DNA of 64,000 nt from Kondoa malvinella (taxonomy: Eukaryota > Basidiomycota > Agaricostilbomycetes > Agaricostilbales > Kondoaceae). The translations under genes were made by a program, and so were the position numbers. The notes beneath the pieces are model-generated. The model was not told the origin of the DNA and did no database searches. It was given only the letters and a program-made list of their open reading frames with translations. The stretch covers positions 248,001 through 312,000 of the forward strand of contig BCIM01000013.1 of the NCBI GenBank assembly GCA_039545315.1, given 5' to 3'. Of this stretch, positions 45,257 to 57,514 are shown piece by piece; the stretch's first letter is position 1; each line of letters begins with the position of its first letter.

Positions 45257-47102
45257 ATGAAACGTCCTAGGAAAGGCAAGAGTCCAGTAGAGGATGTGGG
45301 CACGCTCAGCCTGGCGCAGATGAGGTGAGAAGCTCGGCAGATATGCACGACAATCGCTGAGGATTGGATATCATAGCGAGGAAGTGCTGATACACATTCT
45401 GACTTGCCTGTCACCGCAAGATTTGGGTATCGTCGCCTGTCTCAATCAGACATGGCACCGATTATCCAGCGACGCTATGGTTTGGCGGAGATTGTTCATG
45501 CAAGACTTCTCGAGCAGCGCAGAGCTCGTGCCTGCCAGACTTGCATCTTCTCCTGATTGGAAAGCTCTATATCGTCTGCAAACGAATGTGAGCTCTTCTA
45601 CTTGCGCTCTGCGACAGCATCTGATCCGTGCGATAGTGGCAAACAGGGTCGGTGTCGACGAGTTCAGTGAGTACGAAATGCTAGACGGCAACACGAGCTT
45701 AGAGCTATACAGTCGCTACGCAACACCGTACTTGCGCAACCTCCGACCGATATGAACTTGCATAGCGCATCTTCACCCAACAAGCCTGTCAAGACTGAAC
45801 CGACAGAAGATGCTTTTCCGGTACATGCTGCACTACGAGAAAGACCAGAGAACAGACCAGATACTTTGGTATCATTCTCTGGCAAATACTTTTTCCTTTG
45901 CTCTAAAAGGGCAAACTCTTCTACACCCGTACCAGCTGTTTCGCTCCATGTGACTAAAACCGATGGCTCTACAACAAGACTCGGATCTATTCGCTCATCG
46001 ACATTGGAAGAATACTTCCAGCGACGTCCTCATCTACTGAATGCTCGAGCGTTGACCATCACTGAAATGAAGATTGACGAAAGCCCAAATACCGACAGCC
46101 AAGTCTTCCGGCTTGCTGTGTTTTATTCGCTCGGCCAAGCTACTTTACTTACTGTCAAAGTCAAAGACGACCACACATACACTGTGATCGAAGACTATGT
46201 AGCTTTAAACGACACGGCGAATTCGAGTGCTGACCCAATATGGTCGGCGAAATACCAATACCCGGTCCTCTTCACCTGCAGTCGGAACTTTACTCTCAGC
46301 TTCTACCATATCACGACTTCGAAAACAGGTCAAACCAATGTGGGCTTGATGCGCGCACCGTTATCTTCCGCAGCCTGCTGGCGACCTATGGTCTTGACAC
46401 TCAAGTCTCTTTCACCTCATTGCTTCGAAGCAGCCATCGCCTACGCCACGCCCTTCTTCCCTTCTTCATGGAGCGTAGCTTTGCAAGTCTTTCACCTAAC
46501 ATTACCTTCCGAAGAATCACCTTCGATCGAAATCAACACTCAATCTGCGCTTTGTGTCCCACCACCTCAATTCGCTCATACATCGCCTCTCGTTACTGCA
46601 ATTCAATATGCCCATCCTTACATCGTCACAAGTAGGAATGACAATACGATTGATTTACACGAAGTGATATCAGCTACAAACCATGATCCGATGCGAATAG
46701 AATACAGAAGATCGCTTTTTGGTCATACATCTTCTGTTCGGAGTATCAGTGTAGCAGGTTCAAGATGCATAAGCGGAGGAAATGATGGCAAAGTCAAAGT
46801 TTGGACATTGGGTCATGAAGAGGACGATGAATTGACAAAAGGCAGACGGAAAGTGAGGGATCTGATGGTTGATGTGAGAGAGCCAGAAGAAGATGCCGAA
46901 AGCGATGGGGAACAAGGCTTGTCACAATGGCAAAAGGCGTTCGCACGGCGGAGACAGAAAGGCGTTGAATGGCTGGCTTTTGACAGCGAAAGAGTGGTCA
47001 TGGTGTCTCACGAGGAGGATCATGATGAAGTAAGTTCCGTCTAGCTGCATTGGTCATGTCACTGATACAGACTAGGAGGTCAAGGTCCTCAGCTTCGTTT
47101 AG
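45257..47102 (+). CDS. F-box and WD40 repeat protein
   Basis: Four exons with introns at 45325-45376, about 45729-45766 (38 nt) and 47030-47075. The N-terminal F-box reads MSEEVLIHILTCLSPQDLGI, then CLNQTWHRLSSDAMVWRRLF. After a Pro/Ser linker the C-terminal 400 residues look like a divergent beta-propeller; the last blade is the clearest (FGHTSSVRSISVAGSRCISG, GNDGKVKVWTLG) and the very end supplies VKVLSF. Such proteins recruit phosphorylated substrates to SCF ligases. Without the 38-nt intron the two long open frames overlap out of phase; joining them there restores one frame. It is much less conserved than Cdc4/Pof1-type proteins, so the substrate cannot be guessed. Confidence 0.82.
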
Positions 47103-47199
47103 ACTACATTCGATAGCTTGGCTCAATGTACATCAGGGGTTGTAGTTCGTGTACAGGAGGTTGGTGCATACAGTATGTACAATGTAGATCAATGAATGT

Positions 47200-49243
47200 T
47201 CAAGCTTGTTGTCCCAAATCAATGTCGTTTAGTCCTCCTTGCCGCATAAAGTGTGGATTGATGTCGTTCAAAGTCGGATCAATGTTGTCCACAGTCGCAT
47301 CGATGTGAGGCTGCATGTTGGCATCTTCGGTAGCTGGCGAACCGACTTGATCGGCTGACTTGTATTCGCAGAATTGCCGTCCGCCTCTGCCTTTACAGTC
47401 CTGGCAATGTTATCATTCAGCTTGACTGCATCCGAGTGACTGTAATAACAAACCTTTCGCATGCATACTTTACACGTACGAGGCGCTCGATCAGACTTCT
47501 TCTTCTTGGCTGACTCTGTCCCAGAGCCCCCGCCTTCTTCTACCGGTGGCTCCTTTCTCTTCTCCGCTGAGCTCATTCTGCTCGGTCCAGCTTCAGGTGG
47601 CAGAACGGGTTGTTGAAAACGAAAAGTAGCGCCAGGCGGAACCCATTGACCATCTTCGACAGTAATGTCAGCTAAATTCGGGCGATCAAAGACTTGAGTC
47701 GAAGGCGGGCCGACGCTGACTGAAGCTGGTCCAGCTTGAACTGAAGCCTGTCTGGAATGAGGTAAAAATTGTCCGAGTACAGGCGAAGCTTGTTTGGCGC
47801 TGGGTCCTGGTCGAGCATGATGTGCTGGAATGTCTTCGTTGAAAGCTGGACAATGTCTACGTCCACCTGTGCCTGGACAATCGATAGAGTTACAGATGGC
47901 GCACTTTCGTCGGCCTCGCTTGCGAGGTGGTTGAGAGTGAGCTTGATCTGTTTCGATGGTTTGGACGGCAACGTTCTCGGCTCTCTTGGCTGCTTGTTCT
48001 GTCTCGGGTCGACGACTGACATAGTCTGGCTAGTGCATTAGCTTTATCCTTCACAGCGATCGAGAACTGCTTACAGATGACCGCTGGAGGATGCGTAGGT
48101 ACAATAGCTGGATCGATCGGTCCGTACAAGGTCGGTAGCTTGTTCATTGCTGTCGGATCAGGAGGCAGGATGACGAAGGGTCCAGCTACGGTTTCCTCAG
48201 GTCGTCCGGGAGCTGACTGATTGCGCAGAGCAGAGTTTACAGCGGAATGTGCAAGCTCGAAATTGGATACAGAAGTCCACCCAAGCGCGGAAGTACTGGG
48301 GTCGAACGACTGAGTTGCGTTCGAAGCGGGCGTTCCGAAAAGGCTAGAAAGAATAGTCGTCTGTTCAGCTGCGCTGGCTGGACTTTGCCTTTGCAGGCCG
48401 TAGGGCTCCAAGAGCATGTGCTCTTCAGGTAAGTGCTGCTCGGGCATCCCCTCCTCTGGTAGATTTCGCTGGGCTCCGTGATGGTCAGGAAGAGCGCCAA
48501 AGATCTGTTCAACGAGATCGCTGTTCGTACAAGGACAACGTCAGAGCGGACCCTGCTGCAGTTGTGATACATACTGGGCGGATAGATTAGTGACGAACGA
48601 CACTAATGCATTCGAGCTCACCTTTGGCGTCCGAAGTGAGGGATCAATGTTATAGCCCACGCGTCCATCCTCGTCCAGCTCATCCACTTCCATAGCACCA
48701 AGAAAGTCATTGCGCTCAGCGCTGGTGTCAAGAGCATCAGCAGCCGCAGTCTGCGGCACAGCGGCCGCTGCTATAGCTGCGAGGTCCAGATCGATAGAGG
48801 CGCCATTCGTAAGTGTAAGGCGCAGATGAGCGGTCTTCTCGTCGCATGCTTGTCCAGCAAGACGACAAACGGCTGTTGTTGTTCTCCTTGAGCAAGTGTG
48901 CAATTTCGAAGAGACAGACTTACCGTTCAAGGCAGTTTGCAATCTGTCAATGATTGCTGCAGGCTCTGGAGAACCGCTCTTGGGCTTTCTACCAGCACCA
49001 ACTCGACTTCCGCCTTGATTGCTGTTTTGTCAGATTTGGCGCGATATTGTAAGGATGACTCACCAGCACTTGATGATATGCCGCAGCATGATCAGCTGTA
49101 CGCCCTCGACAATGCGAGTGCTGGCATGCTCACCGATGTCCAGGCGAGTTGCGGCTACCTGCAGAGCGAGTCTCGGTCAGACTTCCATTGCAAAAACCAC
49201 ACCACGAGCCACAACTCACCTTCTGTGCCAATAGACGACTCAT
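47200..49243 (-). CDS. Protein with two fungal zinc-knuckle motifs, function unknown
   Basis: Assembled from seven or eight exons. N-terminus MSRLLAQKVAATRLDIGEHA and a helix-rich start; a middle with LTLTNGASIDLDLA, then a long disordered Pro/Ser/Ala-rich region (PSTSALGWTSVSN; FVILPPDPTAM). Two Cys-rich knuckles follow: RKCAICNSIDCPGTGGRRHC at about two-thirds, and TCKVCMRKDCKGRGGRQFC near the C-terminus, both C-x2-C-x4-C-x-G-x-G-G-R-x2-C. The second is created by removing an intron in its middle. Basic stretches beside both (PPRKRGRR; SAKKKKSDRAPR) suggest nuclear location and nucleic-acid binding. One junction needs a 31-nt intron near 48510-48540. The two related motifs make the gene model believable; the function is not known to me. 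Confidence 0.72.
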
Positions 49244-49393
49244 GATCAGTGATGCTACGGTCACAACGGTCAAACAAACTAGGACGGGCCATGGTGCGGC
49301 TGCTTAAGTCGACTTAGTGATGGTTGGAGATTAAGGGGGCATAGCGGCAAAGTAGATACGAGCAAGCTGCTTATTTACACAGTACAAGTACCC

Positions 49394-49433
49394 CAGTCCT
49401 AAGAGAACGAATGCAGTCCTAAGAGAACGAATG
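49394..49433. repeat. Perfect 20-bp tandem duplication
   Basis: The unit CAGTCCTAAGAGAACGAATG occurs twice in a row with no mismatch, in the 250-base gap between the zinc-knuckle gene and the TBC gene. It is probably a recent slippage event in non-coding DNA. Confidence 0.95.
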
Positions 49434-49495
49434 CAGGTGTAGACTTCCATAGAAATGAGTGTATTCACAAGAGGCGTGTCGGAATGCAAATGGAA

Positions 49496-51890
49496 TTATT
49501 GAGGTGTTGTGACCGGCGGAGGCTGTTCAGTCGCTCTCCAGCCCCAAGTTGGCTTGCTGTATGACAGTAAACGTGATGAGTCTCGATCAGACACAAGACC
49601 ACAGAGACATACGAAATGCCAAAGAATGAGTTTGAGCCAGACGATATCGAGGGAGAAGTGACCCGCTGGATCGAGGGACTCGTTGACCCAGACCCGTTCG
49701 TATTGGTTGCGCCCTCTGACGCATTCCGATGTGATGCCTCCGCGAGCTATATGAACAAGTCAGTCTGACCTCTATCCAATCGAATTTGAACTCACTGCTA
49801 GTTTGCACTTGACGAGCTCATCTTCCACTTCTTCCTTCTCCAGCTTGGCCATTACCAGCTGCTTGACCAGGTCGCACTGTTGCAACTCATCGGCAGGGAC
49901 TACAGCACAAGCACGAAAACACTCACATGCTCCTCATTGATCTGAGCAAGACTGCTTTCCAACCCTCTGACCTGGAGACTCAACTGCGCATTCACCCTCC
50001 TCAGACCTTCCACTTCAGTAGCATGCGCCGTTTGCTCTTTCCTCATCGTCTCCCATTCACCAGCAAACTGATCCAAAAGCATCGGCGTAATCTTAACCGC
50101 CAGCGCATCCTTGACGAATTCAGCAGCTTTGTATGGTGTAGGTGCATCTTCCTCTGTAGCACGCCATGGTTCAAACATGCCATTCTTGAGGAAATCGAGC
50201 AAGTTTTCGAATTCAAGATCAAGGATTGCGGCTTCGTTCTGTCGTAGTAGCGAGACTGAGAATCGGAAGACGGCTTCTACTCCTTCGGCAAAGACGAGAT
50301 CCATGACTGATGCCACTAGCTCGAGCGGGAATCGATACCTGTGCCCGAAGTCGGTCATCTTAGCTAGCATATAGCTAATCGACGCATCACGCACCCGAAC
50401 AATGTGAGGAACCACTGAGAAGCATACATGCTGCTCTTGACGCCTTGTCTAAGCAGATGCATGAAGACAGCTGGGACCATCTCTTCCACCAGCCGATCGA
50501 ATTGAAACAGTCGCAATTGTAGACCGGGCATGTTCGGTTCGTAGTGGGACCGCAAGTTGTAAGACTTCATCAGCCGTACAAGGACGCAGAAGGCTTCTTC
50601 ATCTGGCATCTGTCAAGGCAGCATCTCCCATGTCAGCAGAAGCCGAAATCGAAAAGCATACCACTGACATTGAGCAGCAGTGGCCCGACGATGAACTGCA
50701 GCCCTTGACAATATCCGACATCTTCATCGTACAGACTATAGGCCTTGACGACGTTGAAGAGGTTCTCTTGTCCTGTTCCAGTTCCAGGTTCGCCGCCTTC
50801 TTTAAAGTATTCATGATTAGGGAACGTTCGGCTGAGATCTCGCATGATTGCTTTCTCGTGTGGTGAAGTTTGCTTGAGCAAGGTAGAGTAGGTGGTTTCT
50901 AGTTCCATGTCTTTCGAGGATGACATGAGCTGCCACATCATCCCTCTGTACGATACTGAGCTACGATCGACGTGGTCATCATTTAAGTTACCTTAGTGCT
51001 GACGGTATGCCCCGCTGTATCGCTCTCGACAACTGTTTCGCTGTACGTCAAATACCTTCAGCTTGCATCAAGCAGAGACAGCTACTGAACGCACGTTTCT
51101 CCCTAGCCACAGATTCATAATCACTGATCACAGCCGACCAAAAGTCCCAATCAATCTCATCCGTCGCGCCCAGCTCTTCTTGAATCCGATCAAACCCTTC
51201 TTTCAGCTGAGCCACGCTCCTCCTTCTCGCCTGCTTACTTTCTTTTGCTTCTTGATCTTTTGCATCCAGTCTTTGGATTAAGAAATCAAAGTTGTCGTTC
51301 CCACCGCCGGTTGAAATGGAAGACATCGAAGCGATTGTTCGACGTTTATAAGGCTTGAGAGTAGCTGAGGGCTCGTCTTCTACTTGAGTCAGGGCGGGTG
51401 AGAGAGGCATAGAGTTGCGCCATTGAGCAGCAGCAAGTGAAGGCGAGCGATCGTCAAACGAGCGAGTTTCGAACCCTTCGTTTAGGGAAGCGAGGGCGGG
51501 GGATTTAGACAATGTCCGCGAAAGATGATGGTCGTTGATTGATACTGGTCGAGATAAGATGCTTTCCGTATCCAACGCGACGTCTTGCAGGTCAGAAGTC
51601 GCTGAAAGGTGCTTCATGTCTTCAGGGTCTCCTGCGCTGGTCAGCGATGATTGGCGCGACACATCAGGCTCGAAATCTTCCACTGATGTTGTGGAATGTG
51701 TAGATGATCTGCCTGACTCTGTGATAGCGCCATTGGACGAGGAGGGTGGCAGCAGAGAGGTGTTGTCAACTTCAACTTCTGCAGCCTCTTCAAAGATTTC
51801 TTCGCTTTCTGAAGCAGGACTCGATTGCGTGGAAGGTTCAGCCAATTGAGCCTCTTCCTCTTTCTTGTGCTCCTCTCCGTGTTCAGACAT
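49496..51890 (-). CDS. TBC-domain Rab GTPase-activating protein (Gyp5/Evi5-like)
   Basis: Accelerates GTP hydrolysis on Rab GTPases in membrane traffic. The TBC domain shows both catalytic fingers: AIMRDLSRTFPNHEYF with the Arg finger and EDVGYCQGLQFIVGPLLL with the Gln finger, then MPGLQLRLFQFDRLVEEMVP and the ASQWFLTLF block. N-terminal to it is a 200-residue acidic/Ser-rich region and a short EIDWDFWSAVISDY start. C-terminal is a coiled coil (VEGLRRVNAQLSLQVRGLES; LVMAKLEKEEVEDELVK) and a Ser-rich tail ending VTTPQ. The order TBC plus coiled coil fits Gyp5/Evi5. The start at 51890 is the first ATG before the acidic region. At least seven introns; those near the 3' end were checked. Confidence 0.88.
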
Positions 51891-52527
51891 GTCTTGAAAA
51901 ATGGCCAGGCTGTCCAAAAAGACAGAGGTCGCGTCTAGCTCAACGCGTGTATGTTACGTGCTGGGCGTAATGTTGCGCCGATTGAGAGCGTCGTGAATAG
52001 CAGGTCCAGCCTTAGTCGCTTCACAGGGCGTGTATATGGTTCGGGACAACTTCTTTGAGGAAATGGGTCTCAGTAGGCTCACCCAGCCACGGCCACCTGT
52101 ACTGTGTTTGCGCTAACGCTAAGGACGACGCGCTGTTCTCTCTCTTCTTCAAGAAAGCTTCATTATTTCAAATTTTCAATGTTCATCTGTCTCGATTCTC
52201 GAGCGGCTCGAGCGAGCGAGCTCACCCTCTCAACGCTGCGGCATCATAATAGTCTCTGCATGCCTTGTTCTCATCTTTTCTCTGGCTTTTTCTGCGTGGT
52301 CTATCTGGTCTATCTGTCAGCCTTGCGCACGGTGCTGCATTTGTATGCTTCAAATGTCAGCCTCTTGAGCTCGAACCGCGACAGCGATAAGCCTCTGTTG
52401 AGATACCGTCTGGACTTATACCCAAGCACCTATACCGTTGGACTTCATACCAGGGTTTCAAGCTATCACACTTTCGCAAGATAACTTCACAATACTCGCG
52501 CCGAAGACTCCTAATCGCAATCAGCAC
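51891..52527. other. Divergent promoter region between TBC and MYND genes
   Basis: About 640 bases. An open frame that runs into the MYND gene from 52438 lacks an ATG until 52528. Another at 52104-52484 reads like hydrophobic chance sequence. No motif was identified. Confidence 0.45.
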
Positions 52528-53687
52528 ATGGCAACAGCAACATCTTCTCCTTCTCTAGCAAATGCTCGCCTTCAATACCTTCCCGACCACGTCATGGCAG
52601 CGCTTCCGACATTAACATCACATTACTTAGAAGCGCTTGAAACTTTCGATTGCTGGGTGTTTTGTGGAGACGAAGTAGCCTGGCCAGGGACTGAAGTGAC
52701 AGTAACCGACAACAAAAGCCACCAGCGAATCCTTCTGCGGCTCATCTATTGTCGTCTGGTCGCGGAATCGCCTCGTCTCTGCTTTTCTTTCCATCAACAG
52801 ACGTACGCAAAGATGTGGATTGACTCCCAGTACTTCGTCGAGAACACCTTCTTCTGGACGGAATTCGCGCACAGCTTTCTCCCCTCCAGCAATTTTCTGA
52901 GGACCTATAGCGACGACGAAGCTATCTGCATCCTATCTTCGACGATCATCAACTGTTTGTACATGCTTATCTGCGTCCTAGGCGATGCCGATGTAGACAC
53001 AATTGACGCGTTCGTCGCTCAAGAAAATTTTGCACTCGCTCATCGCGTCTTAATTCGAATCTTGGCAATCTTGGACAAGAGAAAGGACCTTTGCGAACTT
53101 TTGAAGGCCAAGGTCAAAACAAGATCATTGTCGTTGTCGCTTCAGGTTCACAACATTCTTTGCTGGACTCCCACTCCGGCCCAGCAAAACGGTATGCCCT
53201 ATCTGCCCTATCTGCCCTATCTGCCGAACGCCATGGCCGCCGCCGCTGCCCTTCGTGTATTACTGGCCGTTCCGATCAATGCTCAAGCGAAGACTTGGAA
53301 TGCAGGGGCCTCGTTATTCTACATAAGCGACAAGACTTTGGCGGAGACGCCATCAGCTGAATTACGTTTCGGCGGTAAGCTTTTTTCGCATGGATCGGAA
53401 GTGTGGCGGAACGCAACTAATGAAGTTAAAAATCTGCGCATCGATGGATTAGCTGCCTGCTTGCACTGCTCTGCGCATTTGCCGCGGAAAGCGCATTTTA
53501 CTGGACAGAGGTCGAAGGACTTTAAGTTCTGCTCAAGGTGTGTACTGCTTATCTGCTTGCTCTCTACTGATGCCTCAACAGCTGTCATGCAGCGGTTTAC
53601 TGTAGCAAGCGATGCCAAACGATGGACTGGAAATTGGGTCATCAGGAGAAATGCTCGGGACGGCAGAAGGTGGCTGCAAGCGCTTGA
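52528..53687 (+). CDS. MYND zinc-finger protein
   Basis: Two exons; a single intron at about 53539-53581 breaks the finger itself. Spliced C-terminus: ACLHCSAHLP, then FKFCSSCHAAVYCSKRCQTM and DWKLGHQEKC, a complete MYND finger (Cys pairs followed by H-x3-C), normally a protein-interaction module. The 330 residues before it are helical and mostly unannotated, with a proline repeat (PYLPYLPYLP) near residue 230 that comes from a 12-base tandem repeat at about 53190-53222. Many fungi have families of such C-terminal MYND proteins of unknown role. If the intron is ignored the frame runs on for a few codons and the finger is lost. Confidence 0.85.
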
Positions 53688-54057
53688 AGAGACTCCTCGT
53701 GAGTCGGCTTCATGACGTGCATGATCGTAGCTCACGGCACTAAACTACAGCTTTGCAACATCTGAATATCCGAATGCTCAGACTATCGAAGCAAAATGAA
53801 GTCAGTCTCAATGCAGGCCCATGCCATTCGTCACAACCCCTTATCGCCGCACTGTAAACGCTCAGAAGGTTGTCTGTGTATATCCATGCACCAGACTTAC
53901 CTCCCTTGGTTTCGAGGCTGGACAGAGCTGCCGTTCTGTTCGTGTGCCTTGCTCGTACATACATGCATTGTCGTCCCTTGCGCGTGTTTCCGAAATCTGT
54001 ACCGCCCTTGGTAGACATTCAGACCAGTTAGAAGGCCAAAGCCATGCCCAAGTCTGA
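53688..54057. other. Intergenic region between convergent genes
   Basis: About 370 bases with no accepted gene; several overlapping open frames of 67-92 codons on both strands look like chance. It should hold two 3' ends. Confidence 0.45.
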
Positions 54058-54742
54058 TCACCCAAAGCTATTCATCCCCTTCATCAGATCATCCATCATA
54101 GAATCGTCGCCCATTTGCAACACGTCCGTCCGCTTCCACTGCGTTGCAAATTCTTCCGCCGTAATCTCTTCACATGTATATGAGGATAACAGCTGTATGC
54201 CATGAGTAAAATCGCGAGCGGGAGCTGTTCTGACTGACTTCGCGCTTCTCCAACAATTCTCCCTGATACGAGTGATCTGTAGGAGCATAAGATGAGTAGC
54301 ACACAAGTCTAAGAGTGGGGCTCACAGAGGTTATCGACATGTCTCAGCGCTTCCTGACCATTGCCAGCTGCATACGAGTCAGCCAGCCGCTAGCACTAAT
54401 GACAGAGCACATACCAAACTGCAAAGCAGACTGCGGATCCGAGAAAAAGAGATCCACTTGAAATAACAAGCCTTTCAACTGTTCGACGCAAGCTTCCATC
54501 TTGACCAGCTCCTGCCTGATACCAGCCAAAGAGTCTTCTATCGCCTCTTGTAATTTCACCAGCGTCCGATCCCGAATACTGCTAGGCTGTGGATTGCGAG
54601 CGATCAGGTGTTGCAGATTCGTTATTTGACTGCTCGATGCATTCACGAAAGAGGCGAGTCGAGCTGCGTTGTCGTGTGAAGCTCGAAAGGAAGGTGCGAG
54701 AGCATCTGCTTGATGTAGCAGAGCAAGAACTTGCGATTGCAT
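54058..54742 (-). CDS. Small coiled-coil protein, function unknown
   Basis: Four exons give about 180 residues. The first 110 are helical with heptad-like hydrophobics (LALLHQADALAPSF; LVKLQEAIEDSLAGIRQELV; CVEQLKGLLFQVDLFF), then AGNGQEALRHVDNL, a short helix ending LLEKRE, and a conserved-looking acidic tail (CEEITAEEFATQWKRTD; DDSMMDDLMKGMNSFG). The last junction (intron beginning GTCAGTCAG near 54241 and ending at about 54195) was chosen because it alone links the helix to the tail in frame. The layout resembles small kinetochore or autophagy scaffold subunits, but no family was recognised. Confidence 0.65.
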
Positions 54743-55033
54743 TGGTTGGCTGTTGGTTGCAGTCTCTGGAGAGCGGTAGAAGGGACACGAGCAAGATCAT
54801 GCACTTAGACTGCCGCACCAATGCCAGATCTGCTATCAAGGTGAGTGCAGTACATGCATGCATGAAACAAGACTGCAGAGCATGTCGATACATTCAAGCT
54901 AAAACGATTGCGATGACCTCTATCGAGCCAAAGCTGTGTTGTCGGTCTGTCACGAGCCTCCATGCCGCCCATATGACCCTTCCGTCGTCTGTCAGAGATG
55001 TTCCACGAAGCGGGAGCCAGCGACCTGCTTGCT

Positions 55034-55707
55034 CTATAAGTCTCCGAGGGAATCAAGAAGGAAATCTGAACTAGCAGCTTCCATAAGCGTTTCTACTGGC
55101 TTCGCTCTGTCACTATTTGCTTCTTCATTAACCTTATCAAGCGACAACAGGATCTGAGAATGAAGGACGTGAGGATACGCCAAAGTTGGACAATGAGCCG
55201 AAGGTTTCTTCAGGACTCGATGCTTAGGACGACAGGAGGGAGGAAATATGAGCGGCCTGCTATTGATGCTGCTATCTAGCACAGAAAGAGCGGAGGGGCT
55301 GGCGTCATTTGGTTTGCTCGACTTTGACTTGACAACGGTTGATCTAGACGAGATCGAGTTGAACCAATGAAATTTGCTCTTCTTGCTTGCTCTCTGTAAT
55401 GAGAAGGTCTGCAACTTTAGTATGAAAGATAGAGGCGAGAAGCATGCTGCCAGAAAGACGATTGCTGCAGAACAAGACTTGGAAGCGATTTCGACAGAAA
55501 AGCATCGAGAGGCTGTGTGCTTTGCCAGGCCGCGAATGCATTGGCCAGACAGGCTTTGTACGCAGCAGACACGACTGCTGCAAGTTTTAAGTGGGAGACA
55601 TGGTGATTGCTTCCCAATGTCAGTGCGTAGTCGGCAATTCCAGAAATACTGAAGTGGAGCAAATCAGATATAGGCAGAAGAATCGACATGGGGCCAAGCA
55701 AGCTCAT
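55034..55707 (-). CDS. Protein of unknown function, two exons
   Basis: The first exon opens with MSLLGPMSILLPISDLLHFS and is mildly hydrophobic through KLAAVVSAAYKACLANAF. The second is polar and Ser/Lys-rich (FHWFNSISSRSTVVKSKSSK), ends LLDSLGDL and reads as a disordered tail. The joining intron (about 55424-55489) has a good branch site (TACTAAAG) but a weak GTTCTG donor. Part of exon 1 and the intron resemble non-coding DNA at 57965-58180, suggesting an old duplication. No family was recognised. Confidence 0.5.
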
Positions 55708-55952
55708 TCAGTCGCTAACAGCTCTGTCGGCATGCACAATGAAAAGGCAACAAGAGGCCAAAGGAAATGCGTCAGCCAAAGATGAGAGTTCTTCATCCAA
55801 GAGAAGCAAGCCATTATGGGAGCCTGATGATCATGCCTGTAGTCGATGTTGAACTTGCAGCAAGTGGGGGTAAACCATGCTGAACAATGAGATTTTGGTT
55901 GGCTGCCCATTTACCCCGACAGAACCGAACAAAACAGAAAGGAACTTCAAGG

Positions 55953-56859
55953 TCAGGACGGTCGCGCTTTCTTCTTGGGCCGAACATCCGGCCAAACCAG
56001 TCCACTCAATCGTGCTTCCTCTGCGGTGGCACCTCGTCCACCTAACCCATGCGGCGTAGTGTTCAGAAAGACAGCAGCAGCTTCTTTTAGAGCTTGGTAT
56101 TTTGTCTTCCAATCTGAAGTCTGACGGAGCTGCTCATGGAGATTCAGTTCATGAACAGTCTTCAGGTGCTTCTCTGTGTTTGCGTGTCGTGTGTTGATAG
56201 AAGCAATATGTACATCGTACTAGAAGACGGAAAGGTTAGAGTTTCGACAAAAGTAGCCACAAAAAAAGCTACCAATAGCTGACAACCTTTCGCCCCAAGA
56301 CTGGGCAGATATTCAAACGGTGTCAAGGTGAAAGGTTGATGGCGCGCCGCTTCGACCTTGTACGCGTCTCGTAGCATCTCGTCGCCGACTTTACAAGCGA
56401 GCTGATAGACAGCGAAAGCCTCGGCTGCAGATTCAGGGCGCCTAGGTAGCACCTAGAGTCAGACAAGCATATAACGAGAGAGGTCAATACACACCTAGCA
56501 GCCAGAGCCTGTCCACTAGCTTGTACCACCTTGCTGATAGCCCATTTATCGCCCATCTCCATCATTCCGCAAAGGCGCTCGAACGGTTCTTCAAGGAGTA
56601 CAGGAGCTTTGACATTATAGAAGAATGGGCAGACAAGATGCAAAACAGCGGCCGTCTCGCTTCTGAGGTCGGTCAGGGTCAGCTTGATTGGTTCGTTCCG
56701 GTCCCCTTCGTTTGTCGCCGATTCGAGCATGTCGCTGATCAGATCTGAAGCAACCTCCAGGTTCTTGAGATGTAAATTGAAGCAGACTCCATCAGAAGAT
56801 ACGAGAGTAATGTCGGACTTTCCGGCTGATGCTGGTGTAGCGTAAGCTGTTTCTGCCAT
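55953..56859 (-). CDS. BTB/POZ-domain-like protein
   Basis: Three exons, about 245 residues. N-terminal 130 residues follow the BTB pattern: KSDITLVSSDGVCFNLHLKN, LEVASDLISDMLES, IKLTLTDLRSETAAVLHL, then PFERLCGMMEMGDKWAISKV (the KTD-like helices). The rest is helical with RRPESAAEAFAVYQLACKVG and a short basic end VRPKKKARPS that could be a nuclear signal. Many fungi carry families of such BTB proteins with unclear roles; here no kelch, MATH or other partner domain follows. Intron borders were fixed by frame: one ending in CTACCTAG and one starting GTAGCT after KGCQLL. Confidence 0.75.
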
Positions 56860-57514
56860 AGGATCGAGCGCAAGGGAGATCTGAAGGGGAAGATGCTGGC
56901 AGAGTTGAAGTCTGGGAATGCCTGGTGGTTGAGGAGATGTATCAAGATGTATAGCGCTGCGCTCAGATGGTAGATAGAAGTGCGCAGGCTACAGAGGCTC
57001 GAGATGCTGAAATGATTGGTTTCGCGCTTGGCCAATCTGAAGAGCACAGAGGAGATTGCAGCGTGGTATCTCAGCTGAAAGATTCTTCGCACGTAGCTGA
57101 GTCCTAGCTGATGTGGTGGATTTGCTCAAAAGTCGCTGTGCATTTGCTGACACAGTAGTAGTACAGTTATTGTTATTCCCGTGAGTGGTTCACGGCGCGT
57201 GTGATGTCCCCTCGCAAAGAGCGCGCCCGGTCGTTTGAGGTCGACAACAGCGTTAATGCACATACCTGTAGCCGGTCTACTGATCACGCTACATCGAGCT
57301 AACAACTGTCAGCTGTACGAAGCAGTCATGTAGGCGAGGCTCAGAGCACAAGGGCACTCATCAATCTATTGGACCACTGCAGGAGAGCCCATTGAAGGTA
57401 ATCTAGGCATACTGATAGACTGTGTTGCTGATTGATATATGGAATTACAGATGGATATACGAGAGCACAAGTGGGTATTGAGAAGATTTCTCGCATGAGA
57501 GTATCCCATGCCTG
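56860..57514. other. Intergenic region
   Basis: About 650 bases. A 117-codon minus-strand frame at 56739-57092 overlaps the BTB start out of phase and was rejected. No repeat or RNA gene was seen. Confidence 0.45.

Noticed and set aside
53190..53222. Possible minisatellite encoding repeated PYL
   Set aside because: Only three units of a 12-base repeat inside a coding exon; too short to be more than a local slippage.
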